From RH-AL1 sp965198495 (GTDB lineage Bacteria > Pseudomonadota > Alphaproteobacteria > Rhizobiales > Beijerinckiaceae), in NCBI GenBank assembly GCA_965198495.1, contig CBDAPL010000001.1, positions 2,294,001 through 2,358,000 on the forward strand: a stretch of DNA of 64,000 bases, written 5' to 3'. How positions within the stretch are numbered: the first letter of the stretch is position 1; every line of letters begins with the position of its first letter. Below, piece after piece: positions 1 through 7,639 of the stretch. A model generated the notes under the pieces. The model ran no database searches, had not been told where the DNA came from, and was given only the letters and a program-made list of their open reading frames with translations. The translations under genes were made by a program, and so were the position numbers.

Positions 1-570
1 CAGCACGCGCCCGCGTTCCTGGCGATCAGCCCGAACGGCCGAATGCCGGCAATCGTCGACCACGACGCGCTCGGTGGGCCTTTATCGGTTTTCGAATCGG
101 GAGCCATCCTGCTGCATCTGGCGGAGCGCGCCGGTCGCTTCGCGCCGGCCGATCCGCGCGAAAGAACCGCGTTGATGGAATGGCTTTTCTGGCAGGTCGG
201 CAATCTCGGCCCGATGGCGGGCCAACTCAGCCATTTCGTCAACTATGCGCAAGGTGAGCACCCGTATTCCCTTGAGCGCTACGACGGCGAGTACCGTCGA
301 TGCCTCGAGGTGCTGGAGCGTCGTCTCGACGGACGCGACTATATCCTCGGCGCCTACTCGATCGCCGACATGGCGGCATGGCCCTGGGTGCTGATCGCCA
401 AGCCGCTCGGCCAGTCGCTCGAGACGTTGCCCAACGTCACGCGCTGGCGGAAGGCCGTGAAGGACCGTCCGGCCGTCCGACGCGGCGTCGATCTCGGCAA
501 GGATCTGCGCCGCTCGAAACCTCCGACCGATGAGGAGCGGCGCATCCTGTTCAATCAAGCGGTACGCTAG
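1..570 (+). CDS. Glutathione S-transferase family protein (5' end outside window)
   Basis: The reading frame is open from base 1, so the first part of the gene lies outside the window; 189 residues are visible. What remains is the end of the thioredoxin-like N-terminal domain, with SPNGRMPAIVD (the loop carrying the cis-proline) and FESGAILLHLAE (the Glu-Ser pair that binds the gamma-glutamyl part of glutathione), followed by a complete all-helical C-terminal domain with YILGAYSIADMAAWPW, the usual GST N-capping box region. The layout resembles the YfcG/Ure2p-like bacterial GSTs, which act as disulfide-bond reductases in the cytosol. That subfamily call is inference. It is convergent with hemB, with only 12 bases between the two stop codons. 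Confidence 0.9.
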   Translation, partial: QHAPAFLAISPNGRMPAIVDHDALGGPLSVFESGAILLHLAERAGRFAPADPRERTALMEWLFWQVGNLGPMAGQLSHFVNYAQGEHPYSLERYDGEYRRCLEVLERRLDGRDYILGAYSIADMAAWPWVLIAKPLGQSLETLPNVTRWRKAVKDRPAVRRGVDLGKDLRRSKPPTDEERRILFNQAVR

Positions 571-582
571 AGCAGGCCAGCT

Positions 583-1608
583 TCATGCGGCGCCTGCCTT
601 GAGCCGCTTCGCGACCGTCAGCGCAAAATACGTCAAAACCCCGTCACAGCCGGCGCGCTTGAAGGCCACCAGGCTCTCCATCATGGCGCGGTCGCCGTCG
701 ATCCAGCCGTTCCGTGCGGCGGCCATGATCATCGCGTATTCGCCCGAAACCTGGTAGGCGAAAGTCGGCACCTCGAAGGTCTCGCGCACGCGGCGGATGA
801 TGTCGAGGTAGGGCATGCCCGGCTTGACCATCACCATATCGGCGCCTTCCTCGATGTCGGCGGCAACCTCGCGTATCGCCTCGTCGGAATTGGCCGGGTC
901 CATCTGATAGGTGCGCTTGTCGCCGACAAGCACCGCCTTGGTGCCGATCGCGTCGCGAAACGGCCCGTAGAAGGCGGACGCGTATTTCGCGGCATAGGAC
1001 ATGATCTGCACGTGCTCGAAGCCCTCGCCGTCGAGCGCGGCGCGAATGGCGCCGATGCGCCCGTCCATCATGTCGGAGGGCGAAATGATGTCGGCGCCGG
1101 CACGCGCCTGGTTGAGGGATTGCTCGCAAAGCAGGTGAACGGTCTCGTCGTTGACGATTTCCTCGCCGCTCATGACGCCGTCGTGGCCGTGCGAGGTGTA
1201 GGGGTCGAGCGCGGCGTCCGTCATCAGGCCGATATGCGGCACCTCTGCCTTGATGGCGCGCAGCGCCCGGCAGACCAGGTTTTGCGGATTGAGCGCCTCA
1301 TTGCCGCGCGGGTCCTTTCGAACCGGATCCGTCATCGGGAAGAAGCACAGCGCCGGGATGCCGGCTTCGGCGGCCTCGACCGCCGCACGAACCGCCTGGT
1401 CGACAGAAAGCCGCTCGACGCCCGGCATGGAAGGCACCGGTACGCGTTCGCCATCGCCTTCAACGAGGAAGAGCGGCCAGATCAGGTCGTTGGTGGTGAC
1501 GACGTTCTCGCGCACCAACCGCCTCTGCCACTCGGTGCGACGGTTGCGCCGGGGCCGATGGGTCAACCCGAGGGACTGAGTGATGTCGCGAGGCAAGCCG
1601 GTGGTCAT
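583..1608 (-). CDS. hemB: Delta-aminolevulinic acid dehydratase (porphobilinogen synthase)
   Basis: HemB condenses two molecules of 5-aminolevulinate to porphobilinogen in haem, chlorophyll and cobalamin synthesis. The 341-residue protein has normal family length. The two Schiff-base lysines are visible: Lys208 in MSYAAKYASAFYGP and Lys262 in MVMVKPGMPYLD. The metal loop at about residues 130-144 reads TDAALDPYTSHGHDG, so the three cysteines of zinc-type enzymes are replaced by Ala/Asp; this is the magnesium-type site typical of alphaproteobacteria. A degraded second copy of the first half of this gene lies about 0.6 kb upstream (2205-2672). The short GC-rich upstream stretch with GCGTCA repeats is also shared between the two copies. 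Confidence 0.97.
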   Translation of the reverse strand: MTTGLPRDITQSLGLTHRPRRNRRTEWQRRLVRENVVTTNDLIWPLFLVEGDGERVPVPSMPGVERLSVDQAVRAAVEAAEAGIPALCFFPMTDPVRKDPRGNEALNPQNLVCRALRAIKAEVPHIGLMTDAALDPYTSHGHDGVMSGEEIVNDETVHLLCEQSLNQARAGADIISPSDMMDGRIGAIRAALDGEGFEHVQIMSYAAKYASAFYGPFRDAIGTKAVLVGDKRTYQMDPANSDEAIREVAADIEEGADMVMVKPGMPYLDIIRRVRETFEVPTFAYQVSGEYAMIMAAARNGWIDGDRAMMESLVAFKRAGCDGVLTYFALTVAKRLKAGAA

Positions 1609-1715
1609 AATCGAGACTCCAGAACGATGTGGCGAGTGAACATCCGCATCTTTGCGTCAGCATGCGTCATGCGTCAGCGACCGATGCCATACAAGCCGAG
1701 AACGCATCGCCTGCG

Positions 1716-2108
1716 TTACTTCGCCTTGAGAACGAGCTCGGCCACCGTGACCATGATCCCGATCGTGCCGAGCAGGTTGAACGCGATCGCGCCGACGATC
1801 CAACGGACCATGTCGACACGCAGATTGGCGATGTCCGTCTTCAGTTCGGTCCTGAGCCCAGCGATCTCGGTCTTCAGTTCGGTCCTGAGCCCAGCGATCT
1901 CAGTCTTCAGCTCCGTCCTGAGATCGGCGACCTCGGTCTTCAGCTCGGTCCTCAGATCGGCGATCTCGGTCTTGAGACCCGCGATATCGAGCTTGGTTGC
2001 GACACTATCTTCGGTGCTCTCGGAGAAAGCCGTCGCGAGCGTGTCCGATTGCTCCGGCGTGAAGCTGACGCGTAGAGCCTTCGAGAGCTTAAGCGTGTCG
2101 TAGATCAT
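1716..2108 (-). CDS. DUF1640/CCDC90-type coiled-coil membrane protein
   Basis: This is a 130-residue protein starting at the ATG whose complement is at 2106-2108. The N-terminus (MIYDTLKLSKALRVSFTPEQ) and a helical segment with ATKLDIAGLK are followed by a run of near-identical 11-residue units of the form TEIAGLRTELK, then a single C-terminal membrane span (WIVGAIAFNLLGTIGIMVTV). This plan, a short head, hendecad coiled coil and membrane tail, is that of the DUF1640/CCDC90 family, whose bacterial members have no settled function; the mitochondrial relative MCUR1 forms trimeric membrane stalks. The gene sits between the intact hemB and the broken hemB copy, so it may have arrived with, or been exposed by, that rearrangement. 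The family call rests on architecture. Confidence 0.75.
   Translation of the reverse strand: MIYDTLKLSKALRVSFTPEQSDTLATAFSESTEDSVATKLDIAGLKTEIADLRTELKTEVADLRTELKTEIAGLRTELKTEIAGLRTELKTDIANLRVDMVRWIVGAIAFNLLGTIGIMVTVAELVLKAK
1828..1992. repeat. About five tandem 33-bp repeats inside the coiled-coil gene
   Basis: Successive 33-base units begin at 1828, 1861, 1894, 1927 and 1960. The first two differ at only two positions and share the core GTCTTCAGTTCGGTCCTGAG on the plus strand. The last unit is the most diverged. Each unit encodes 11 residues of the coiled coil on the minus strand, so copy-number change would lengthen or shorten the stalk without breaking the frame. Confidence 0.9.
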
Positions 2109-2204
2109 TGCCGCATTGTAGCTGCGCCGCGCCAACTCTGGAAAGGCCACGTTTGCCTACGGAGACCCGATCCAATAAACAGGCGCAACGAGGTCTTCCC
2201 GCGT

Positions 2205-2672
2205 CGTTGAGGATCTCCTCGCCGGCCATCACGCCGTCGTGGCCGTGCGTGGTGTAGAGGTCGAGCGCGGCGTCCGTCATCAGGCCGATATGCGGCACCT
2301 CCGCCTTGATCGCCCGCAGCGCCCGGCAGACCAGGTTGTCGGGGTTGGTCGCCTCCAGGCCGCGCGGGTCTTTTACCGCCGGATCGGTCATCGGGAAGAA
2401 GCAGAGGGCGGGGATCCCGGCGTCGGCCGCCGTCACCGCCGCGCGCACCGCCTCGTCGACGCTGAGCCGCTCGACGCCCGGCTGGAGGGCACGGCGACGC
2501 GCTGCCGCTCGCCCTCGACGAGGAACAGCGGCCAGATCAGGTCGTCGGCGGTGACCACGTTCTCCCGCACCATTCGCCGCGCCCAGTCGGTGCGCCGGTT
2601 GCGGCGCAAGCGGTGGGTAAGGCCGAGGTAGGGCAGGCCGAGGGAGGTCTCGGGACGCGGGCCGGTGGTCAT
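2205..2672 (-). pseudogene. hemB: Truncated, frameshifted second copy of hemB
   Basis: The minus strand encodes a close copy of residues 1 to about 155 of the intact HemB. From the ATG at 2672 the frame reads MTTGPRPETS and on to VRENVVTADDLIWPLFLVEG; then one base is missing near 2482 relative to the intact gene (CGGC-TGGAGG against CGGCATGGAAGG on the plus strand). The match continues in another frame with AAVTAADAGIPALCFFPMTD and YTTHGHDGVMAGEEILND. It stops abruptly near 2205, before either active-site lysine. By eye the two copies are roughly 85-90 % identical at DNA level, so this is a diverged copy rather than a recent exact duplication. It cannot make an active enzyme. Confidence 0.92.
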
Positions 2673-2984
2673 GGCGGGGCTCCAGGTTTTCATCGCGGCC
2701 CGCGCATTTTAGCGTCAGGATGCGTCGGCCTCAGGAGCTGTGAGGGCGCAGGCCGCAAAGGTAGCAATACCTTATAGGCGAGGGAGCAGGGCGTCAACGC
2801 GGCAACCTTCGGCACCAACGTCCATCCTTCACCGCAACCGCCATTTGCGTGTGGGACATCGAACCTATCCGCTCGACCGATGGCCTCCCGGGATGGACCG
2901 TTGGGCGGCCGCCGCGATCTCCCGTTTGGGCGCGGACCTCAAACCGAAGATCGACGGTGGCGCTGTCGATGGTGTTTTCACACG

Positions 2985-3300
2985 ATGACCAACGATCTCG
3001 GCCGAGCGCCTCATTTTCGGCGACCGGCAGCTCGACTGTTCGGGGGCGAGCCGGCGCGACCCGTCCTCTATAGCGGCGATCCGGACCGGGTGCGCGCGCG
3101 GCTGAAGCGCATCCTCTCCAAGGCGCGCGCGGCGGCGGCGATGCCGTGGGACCGCCAGACCGCGCGCCTCTACGCCACCATCGTCCCGCAAATGACGCTG
3201 TGGCCGCCCGATGACGAGGGCGCAATGGCGGCTCGATTTCGCAAGCGAGATGGAGCGCCTCGCCGACACGGACCGACAGCGGCGCCGTCCGCTCGCGAAC
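2985..3300 (+). pseudogene. Relic of an unrecognised gene, frameshifted
   Basis: From the ATG at 2985 the frame reads MTNDLGRAPHFRRPAARL, then a protein-like stretch with LYSGDPDRVRARLKRILSKA and LYATIVPQMTLWPPDDEGA. Near 3222 one base appears to be missing, and the sensible reading continues in the next frame as QWRLDFASEMERLAD. Both parts show the biased codon use of real genes, and the join makes one amphipathic, charged protein. After about 3300 neither frame looks coding. I do not recognise the family. It lies between two other relics (hemB copy and reductase start), which supports reading it as decayed rather than active. Confidence 0.5.
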
Positions 3301-3343
3301 GCGCTCCGTTTCGGCGCAAGCTTCCGTTGTCGATCGAGAACGG

Positions 3344-3400
3344 CATGGATGTCCTCGTCGACGGCGTCTGGCACGACAGGGACGACGGTCAGGACGAGAC
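3344..3400 (+). pseudogene. Relic of the 5' end of a glutathionyl-hydroquinone reductase gene
   Basis: The bases from the ATG at 3344 translate as MDVLVDGVWHDRDDGQDETG and match the first residues of the intact reductase at 5242 (MGVLVEGVWHDRGYNQDKYE). At DNA level the first 36 or so bases differ at only a few positions. The resemblance fades after about 3400 and the frame runs into unrelated sequence and then the 3' end of the LysR gene. It is too short to have a function as protein. It marks where a second copy of the reductase gene was once joined to this place. Confidence 0.75.
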
Positions 3401-3470
3401 GGGTGCCGGCCTAGATGGCGCGAAAGTAACTCGTGGTTGGGCGGCACCCCGCTCTCCAAGTCTCAGCTGG

Positions 3471-4385
3471 TCAATTCTCATTCGCAAGAGCGTGTCCATT
3501 CCCGCCCAATTCCTGCACGACGAAGTCGATCAAGGCGCGAGCCGGTGCCCGTGTCGCGCGGCCCATCGGGAAGTAGGCGTGGATGGGGATCTGCTCCATC
3601 GTCCATTCCGTGAGGATGCGAACCAACCTGCCTTCGAGCAGCTCCTGTCGGCAGGACTCAGCGGTCGTCGAGGTGACACCGCCACCAGCGACGGTCGCCC
3701 TCACCGCGCCTTCGTTCTCGCTCGTCGACAGATGCGGCTCGAGGTCCACCGTGACGGTCCGCCCTCCGCGCTCGAACCGCCACGCACTTGCGACCGACGT
3801 TGCGGGGCCGCCGACGATACGGTGGTTGGTCAGGTCCTCGGGCGCGCGGGGCATGCTGGTCTTTTCGAGGTATGCCGGTGCTGCGACGATGACGCGTGGC
3901 GTCTTCGCGAGCAGTTTGGCAGTGGCGCTCGAATCGCCGAGTCGCCCGACGCGGATGGCGACATCGACGGCTTCGCGCACGAGGTCCTGTGGTTTGTCCT
4001 GCATGATGACATGAACGTGCAAGGCGGGCTGCTTCTCCCCAAAGCGTGGCAGGAGAGGGATCAAGACCCTCAGCGCGACGCTCGTCGGCGCACCGACGCG
4101 AAGTGTGCCTTGGAGCACGTCGCCACCGCGTACGCTCTGGTCCGCTTCCTCCAAAGCATCAAGGATCGGGTCGATGCGTGCCAGATACTCGGCTCCGAGA
4201 TCGTTGAGCACGACGGCGCGGGTGCTCCGCGAAAGAAGTTGCGAGCCGAGTTCCGCCTCGAGCTCGGAGATGATCCGAGAGGCGTGCGGCTGGGACAGTC
4301 CGAGCTCCCGCGCCGCGGCTGAAAAGCTTCCGAGCCGCGCGACGCGCGTGAAGAGCTTCAAAGCGAAAAGGTCTCTCACGAGCAA
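3471..4385 (-). CDS. LysR family transcriptional regulator
   Basis: This 304-residue protein has the standard LysR plan. The N-terminal winged helix-turn-helix covers about residues 1-62 and includes LKLFTRVARLGSFSAAARELG and SQPHASRIISELEAELGSQL; a linker helix follows, then a two-lobed effector domain from about residue 90 (GTLRVGAPTSVALRVLIPLL). LysR proteins bind DNA as tetramers and respond to a small ligand. It is divergent from the small secreted protein gene at 4674, so the 288-base gap between them is the likely shared control region; the reductase gene at 5242 is a further possible target. Ligand and targets are not known from the sequence. Confidence 0.92.
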   Translation of the reverse strand: MLVRDLFALKLFTRVARLGSFSAAARELGLSQPHASRIISELEAELGSQLLSRSTRAVVLNDLGAEYLARIDPILDALEEADQSVRGGDVLQGTLRVGAPTSVALRVLIPLLPRFGEKQPALHVHVIMQDKPQDLVREAVDVAIRVGRLGDSSATAKLLAKTPRVIVAAPAYLEKTSMPRAPEDLTNHRIVGGPATSVASAWRFERGGRTVTVDLEPHLSTSENEGAVRATVAGGGVTSTTAESCRQELLEGRLVRILTEWTMEQIPIHAYFPMGRATRAPARALIDFVVQELGGNGHALANEN

Positions 4386-4673
4386 AACAGTAGCGTGGCG
4401 CAGCGCAAACGGCCACGGCGATCTTACATGGTCGCCGTCAAAGCAGACTTCGCAAGCGCGCCCGCCCGCCCTGGTCGGGAAAGAGCCGGCTTCGAACGAC
4501 CGGCTCCGCCACCCTCAGTCCGCGCCTTTCCGGACATCGGCGTAATGGTTCGGGGTCATTCATACGTCATGCGCATAAGACTAAGAAGAAGACAGGCGAT
4601 ACCGCATCACTCAGGCAAGGCGCATCTCTCAGTTGTTGGCACACAGCAGTGCCTGAAGTCACCGGAGATCGTC

Positions 4674-4901
4674 ATGTCCAAGCATATCATCGGCGCCATC
4701 GCGGCCCTCGTTCTTTCCGCCTCCACACCTGTCCTGGCACAGGACGCACGGCGTTCCGTTCCCGAGGACTTCTATGCCTTGGCACCGTCGGCTCAAGGCC
4801 AGTCCGTCGAGCAACGACGCTTCGACGATTCGCAGATGGCGCCGGCGCCGAGCTCGCCTGCCTCCGACTCTTCGCAGCGCGTGCGCGGCGGACGTTGGTA
4901 A
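4674..4901 (+). CDS. Small secreted protein of unknown function
   Basis: The ATG at 4674 follows a GGAGA ribosome site at about 8 bases and opens a 75-residue frame. It begins with a clear signal peptide (MSKHIIGAIAALVLSASTPV, then LAQ before the cleavage site), giving a mature protein of about 52 residues that is polar and rich in Ser, Pro, Arg and Gln and ends in RVRGGRW. The in-frame sequence upstream of this ATG does not look coding, so the start is fairly certain. It is divergent from the LysR gene. I recognise no family; the export signal is the only functional hint. Confidence 0.65.
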   Translation: MSKHIIGAIAALVLSASTPVLAQDARRSVPEDFYALAPSAQGQSVEQRRFDDSQMAPAPSSPASDSSQRVRGGRW

Positions 4902-5241
4902 CGTTCCACGGCTCGAACGTGTGGACGTGGGAGGTCCAAGAGCAAATCCAGACGACGTAAGTCGGGGAGCGGTATTCCGCCCCTCGACGTCGACTGTGGA
5001 CGTCGGAGATCGACCTAGCGGATCTCGAGTCCGGTGAAATGACCGTCGACGCCCTGGATCTTGGGTGGATTCCTGGCCGAGCTGTTCCTGCCTCGTTCTG
5101 ACGCGGTTCGACTTTCCAAGAGATGCAGCTATACCGTCCGGAACCGTGGACGCGTGACGTAAAACCGGGGTTGCGCGGGGTCGGCTCGGTCGCGGGTTTC
5201 GGCGCGGCTGTCGAGCGGACGCGGCAAGCGAGAGACAAGAC
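4902..5241. other. Gap of 340 bases with no gene seen
   Basis: The stretch between the small secreted protein and the reductase gene shows no convincing reading frame on either strand and no RNA gene. It has short GC-rich dyads, such as the CGACGTCGAC palindrome near 4985. It does not resemble the bases upstream of the reductase relic at 3344, so the two copies did not share an upstream region. It presumably contains the reductase promoter. Confidence 0.4.
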
Positions 5242-6225
5242 ATGGGTGTGCTCGTCGAGGGCGTCTGGCACGACAGGGGCTACAACCAGGACAAGTACGA
5301 GGGGCGCTTCGAGCGGGATGCCTCGGTGTTCCGCAACTGGGTGACGCTGGACGGCGCGGCAGGACCGAGCGGGGAGGGCGGGTTCAGGGCGGAGCGCGGG
5401 CGCTACCACTTGTACGCCTCCTACTTCTGCCCCTGGGCGACGCGCTGCCTGATCATGCGCAAGCTGAAGGGCCTGGAGGACGCGATCAGCCTCTCCATCA
5501 CCGACTGGCTGATGCGCGAGGACGGCATCACCTTCCACGAGCGGGATGGCGTGATCCCCGACCCGATCCACCACGCCCGGTTCCTGCACCAGGTCTACAC
5601 CGCCGCCAAGCCCGACTATTCCGGTCGCGTCACCGTCCCTGTGCTTTGGGACAAGCAGACCAACACCATCGTCTCGAATGAATCCGCCGATATCATCCGC
5701 ATGATGAATTCGGCCTTCGACGGCATCGGCGCCGTCGGCCCTGATTACTACCCGAGCGATCTGCGCCACGAGATCGACGTGGTCAACAAGCTGGTCTACG
5801 ACACCGTCAACAACGGCGTATACAAGGCCGGTTTCGCGACCACGCAGGCCGCCTACGAGGCCGCCGTCATGCCGCTGTTCGCGACGCTCGACCTGCTCGA
5901 CCATCGCCTCGCCGCGCAGCGCTACCTGACCGGTGACCAGATGACGGAGGCCGACATCAGGCTGGTCACGACGCTGCTGCGCTTTGACATCGTCTACGTC
6001 GGGCATTTCAAGTGCAACGTCCGCCGCATCGCCGATTACCCGGCCCTCTCAGCCTATCTCGCGGATCTCTTTGCCATCGATGCCGTGACCTCGACTTTCC
6101 GGCCAGACCATATCAAGAACCACTATTATCGCAGTCATCCCTGGATCAATCCGACGGGGATCGTCCCGATCGGGCCCGCGAGCGACCTTGTCGAACCGGA
6201 GCACGGCGCGAACGCGACCCCATGA
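5242..6225 (+). CDS. Glutathionyl-hydroquinone reductase (Xi-class GST, YqjG/ECM4 family)
   Basis: Xi-class glutathione transferases remove glutathione from glutathionyl-hydroquinones, using a cysteine and a second glutathione. The 327-residue protein has family length. It begins with the diagnostic GVWHDRGYNQDKYEGRFERD, carries the catalytic Cys63 in YFCPWATRCLIM, has VPVLWDKQTNTIVSNESADI in the thioredoxin-like half and ends in an all-helical domain with TGDQMTEADIRLVTTLLRFD. It overlaps the next gene by four bases (ATGA), so the two are probably translated together. A short relic of its first codons lies at 3344-3400. Its normal role may be protection against quinones. Confidence 0.95.
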   Translation: MGVLVEGVWHDRGYNQDKYEGRFERDASVFRNWVTLDGAAGPSGEGGFRAERGRYHLYASYFCPWATRCLIMRKLKGLEDAISLSITDWLMREDGITFHERDGVIPDPIHHARFLHQVYTAAKPDYSGRVTVPVLWDKQTNTIVSNESADIIRMMNSAFDGIGAVGPDYYPSDLRHEIDVVNKLVYDTVNNGVYKAGFATTQAAYEAAVMPLFATLDLLDHRLAAQRYLTGDQMTEADIRLVTTLLRFDIVYVGHFKCNVRRIADYPALSAYLADLFAIDAVTSTFRPDHIKNHYYRSHPWINPTGIVPIGPASDLVEPEHGANATP

Positions 6226-6713
6226 GCGCGGCTTCCGCCAGTGGGCGCGATCCCTACGAAAGCGAGGCCCCGATCCGTGTCGGAATGAGCGCGCGCGAGC
6301 AGATCGAGACCCGCTGGGGTTTGATCCTCGTGATCTTCATGCGCTTGCTCGCGGCGATGTGGATCCTTCAGGGTCTTTGGCAATGGTCGCAGTTCCTGCT
6401 GCCGGCCACCGAGATCTTCGACGACCTCTCGATGATGCAGTCGGGCGCCATCATGTTCTTTGCCGTCATCGACCTGCTCGCCGCGGTCGGCCTATGGCTG
6501 GCGACACCCTGGGGCGGCGTGCTCTGGCTGCTCGCGGCCGTCTCTCAGATCTTCGTCGCGGTCAGTGTCAGGCATATGTTCGGCGTGAGCTGGGTCTTCG
6601 CCGACGTCATGCTGATTCTGATCTATTTCGCCCTGACGTGGCAAGCGGGAAAGATCGTCGAACCCCCCGTCAGTCGAGCTAACTACAAGCAACTTCCAAT
6701 CGAAACTCAATAG
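6222..6713 (+). CDS. DUF6163-type integral membrane protein
   Basis: The start ATG overlaps the stop of the reductase gene. The 163-residue protein has a polar N-terminus of about 30 residues and four predicted membrane spans at about residues 33-55, 72-93, 97-116 and 124-141, with a short cytosolic tail. A membrane protein of this kind lies next to the MarR/LdtR gene in many Hyphomicrobiales and is catalogued as DUF6163; that assignment rests on context and shape. Function is unknown. Its conserved place beside a cell-wall regulator and an L,D-transpeptidase hints at a role in envelope upkeep, which is inference. Confidence 0.75.
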   Translation: MSAASASGRDPYESEAPIRVGMSAREQIETRWGLILVIFMRLLAAMWILQGLWQWSQFLLPATEIFDDLSMMQSGAIMFFAVIDLLAAVGLWLATPWGGVLWLLAAVSQIFVAVSVRHMFGVSWVFADVMLILIYFALTWQAGKIVEPPVSRANYKQLPIETQ

Positions 6714-6721
6714 GCCTGGAA

Positions 6722-6749
6722 GTATAAATAAGCTACAATTTATTCATAC
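6722..6749. promoter_or_regulatory. AT-rich inverted repeat upstream of ldtR, candidate operator
   Basis: GTATAAATAA at 6722-6731 and TTATTCATAC at 6740-6749 form an inverted repeat with one mismatch and an 8-base spacer, inside an AT-rich patch (about 6717-6840) that stands out in this GC-rich DNA. MarR-family regulators often bind such dyads in front of their own gene, so autoregulation by the following gene is plausible. No binding is shown by the sequence itself. Confidence 0.45.
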
Positions 6750-6889
6750 TATCGCTTACGGCATTTCATCTTTCGTTTACGCCGATTTGTAAACTTGCGA
6801 TTCAGTTTGTTGTTTAAAGCGGTTTTCATCGGTCGCGCCTATAGATCATTCATCAGCGCCGCACCCGGCCATCGATCGAGGGGAAGACC

Positions 6890-7402
6890 ATGACGACAGC
6901 TTTAAAGACGGACGTGATCCGCACGCGCGGCGAGGCTCACGCCGAAGTCCGCCCAGCCTACCTCGAGGCGCTGACACTGGTGGAGCGCCTGCATCGTCGG
7001 CTGCTCGACGTGATCAAGGACGAGTTCGATCGCCGGGGTCGCTCCGACGTGAACTCGGTCCAGGCCCTGCTCCTATACAACATCGGCGACAAGGAGCTGA
7101 CCGCCGGCGAGCTACGCACCCGTGGCTATTATCTCGGGTCGAACGTCTCCTACAACGTCAAGAAACTGGTCGAGATGGGCTATCTCCATCACTCCCGCTC
7201 GCGCCTCGACCGTCGCTCTGTCCGCATCAGCCTGACCGAAAAAGGTCGTGACGTTCACACGATCGTCGGCGGTCTTTACGAAAAGCACATCGCCACGGTC
7301 GAGCAGATCGGCGGCATCAGCAGCGGCGAATTCTCGGCGCTGAACCAGTCGCTGGCACGCCTCGAGCGTTTCTGGACCGACCAGATTCGCTTCCGCCTTT
7401 GA
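6890..7402 (+). CDS. ldtR: MarR family regulator, LdtR type
   Basis: The protein has 170 residues and starts at the ATG after GAGGGGAAG. It is a MarR-type winged helix protein: an N-terminal dimer helix (PAYLEALTLVERLHRRLLDV), the recognition region TRGYYLGSNVSYNVKKLVEM and the wing with SRLDRRSVRISLTEKGRDV. LdtR, studied in Liberibacter and Sinorhizobium relatives, controls L,D-transpeptidase genes and osmotic tolerance; here the L,D-transpeptidase follows directly at 7640, matching that arrangement. An AT-rich dyad upstream is a candidate operator and a strong hairpin follows the stop codon. The symbol is given on family plus context. Confidence 0.85.
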   Translation: MTTALKTDVIRTRGEAHAEVRPAYLEALTLVERLHRRLLDVIKDEFDRRGRSDVNSVQALLLYNIGDKELTAGELRTRGYYLGSNVSYNVKKLVEMGYLHHSRSRLDRRSVRISLTEKGRDVHTIVGGLYEKHIATVEQIGGISSGEFSALNQSLARLERFWTDQIRFRL

Positions 7403-7418
7403 ACTGAAGCGAATTTTC

Positions 7419-7458
7419 AGGCGCCCGGGCAGCTTCCCCTGAGCTGCGCCGGGCGCCT
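7419..7458 (+). terminator. Strong GC-rich hairpin after ldtR
   Basis: AGGCGCCCGGGCAGCT at 7419-7434 pairs with AGCTGCGCCGGGCGCCT at 7442-7458 through a 7-base loop, with one bulged base. It begins 17 bases after the ldtR stop. The T run after it is very short, so termination may be incomplete or Rho-assisted. Confidence 0.7.
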
Positions 7459-7639
7459 TGCGTTCGGCGCTCTGCTTCAGCAAGGGCAATTAGTGCTCTG
7501 ATGGCAACAGGCCGCCAAATGCACGCGTGCAAGGAGACCGACCCGCATTGCCGCCACAAAATGGCCGCCCGTTTCCATTTGATTAACCCGGAAGACGCTA
7601 GCGTTATTAAAGTCCTTAAAAGGCGCGTGATACGTTGCC

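Noticed and set aside
1012..2103. Long plus-strand reading frame opposite hemB and the coiled-coil gene
   Set aside because: It is the antisense shadow of two well-supported genes and has no protein-family features; repeats in it mirror the 33-bp repeats.
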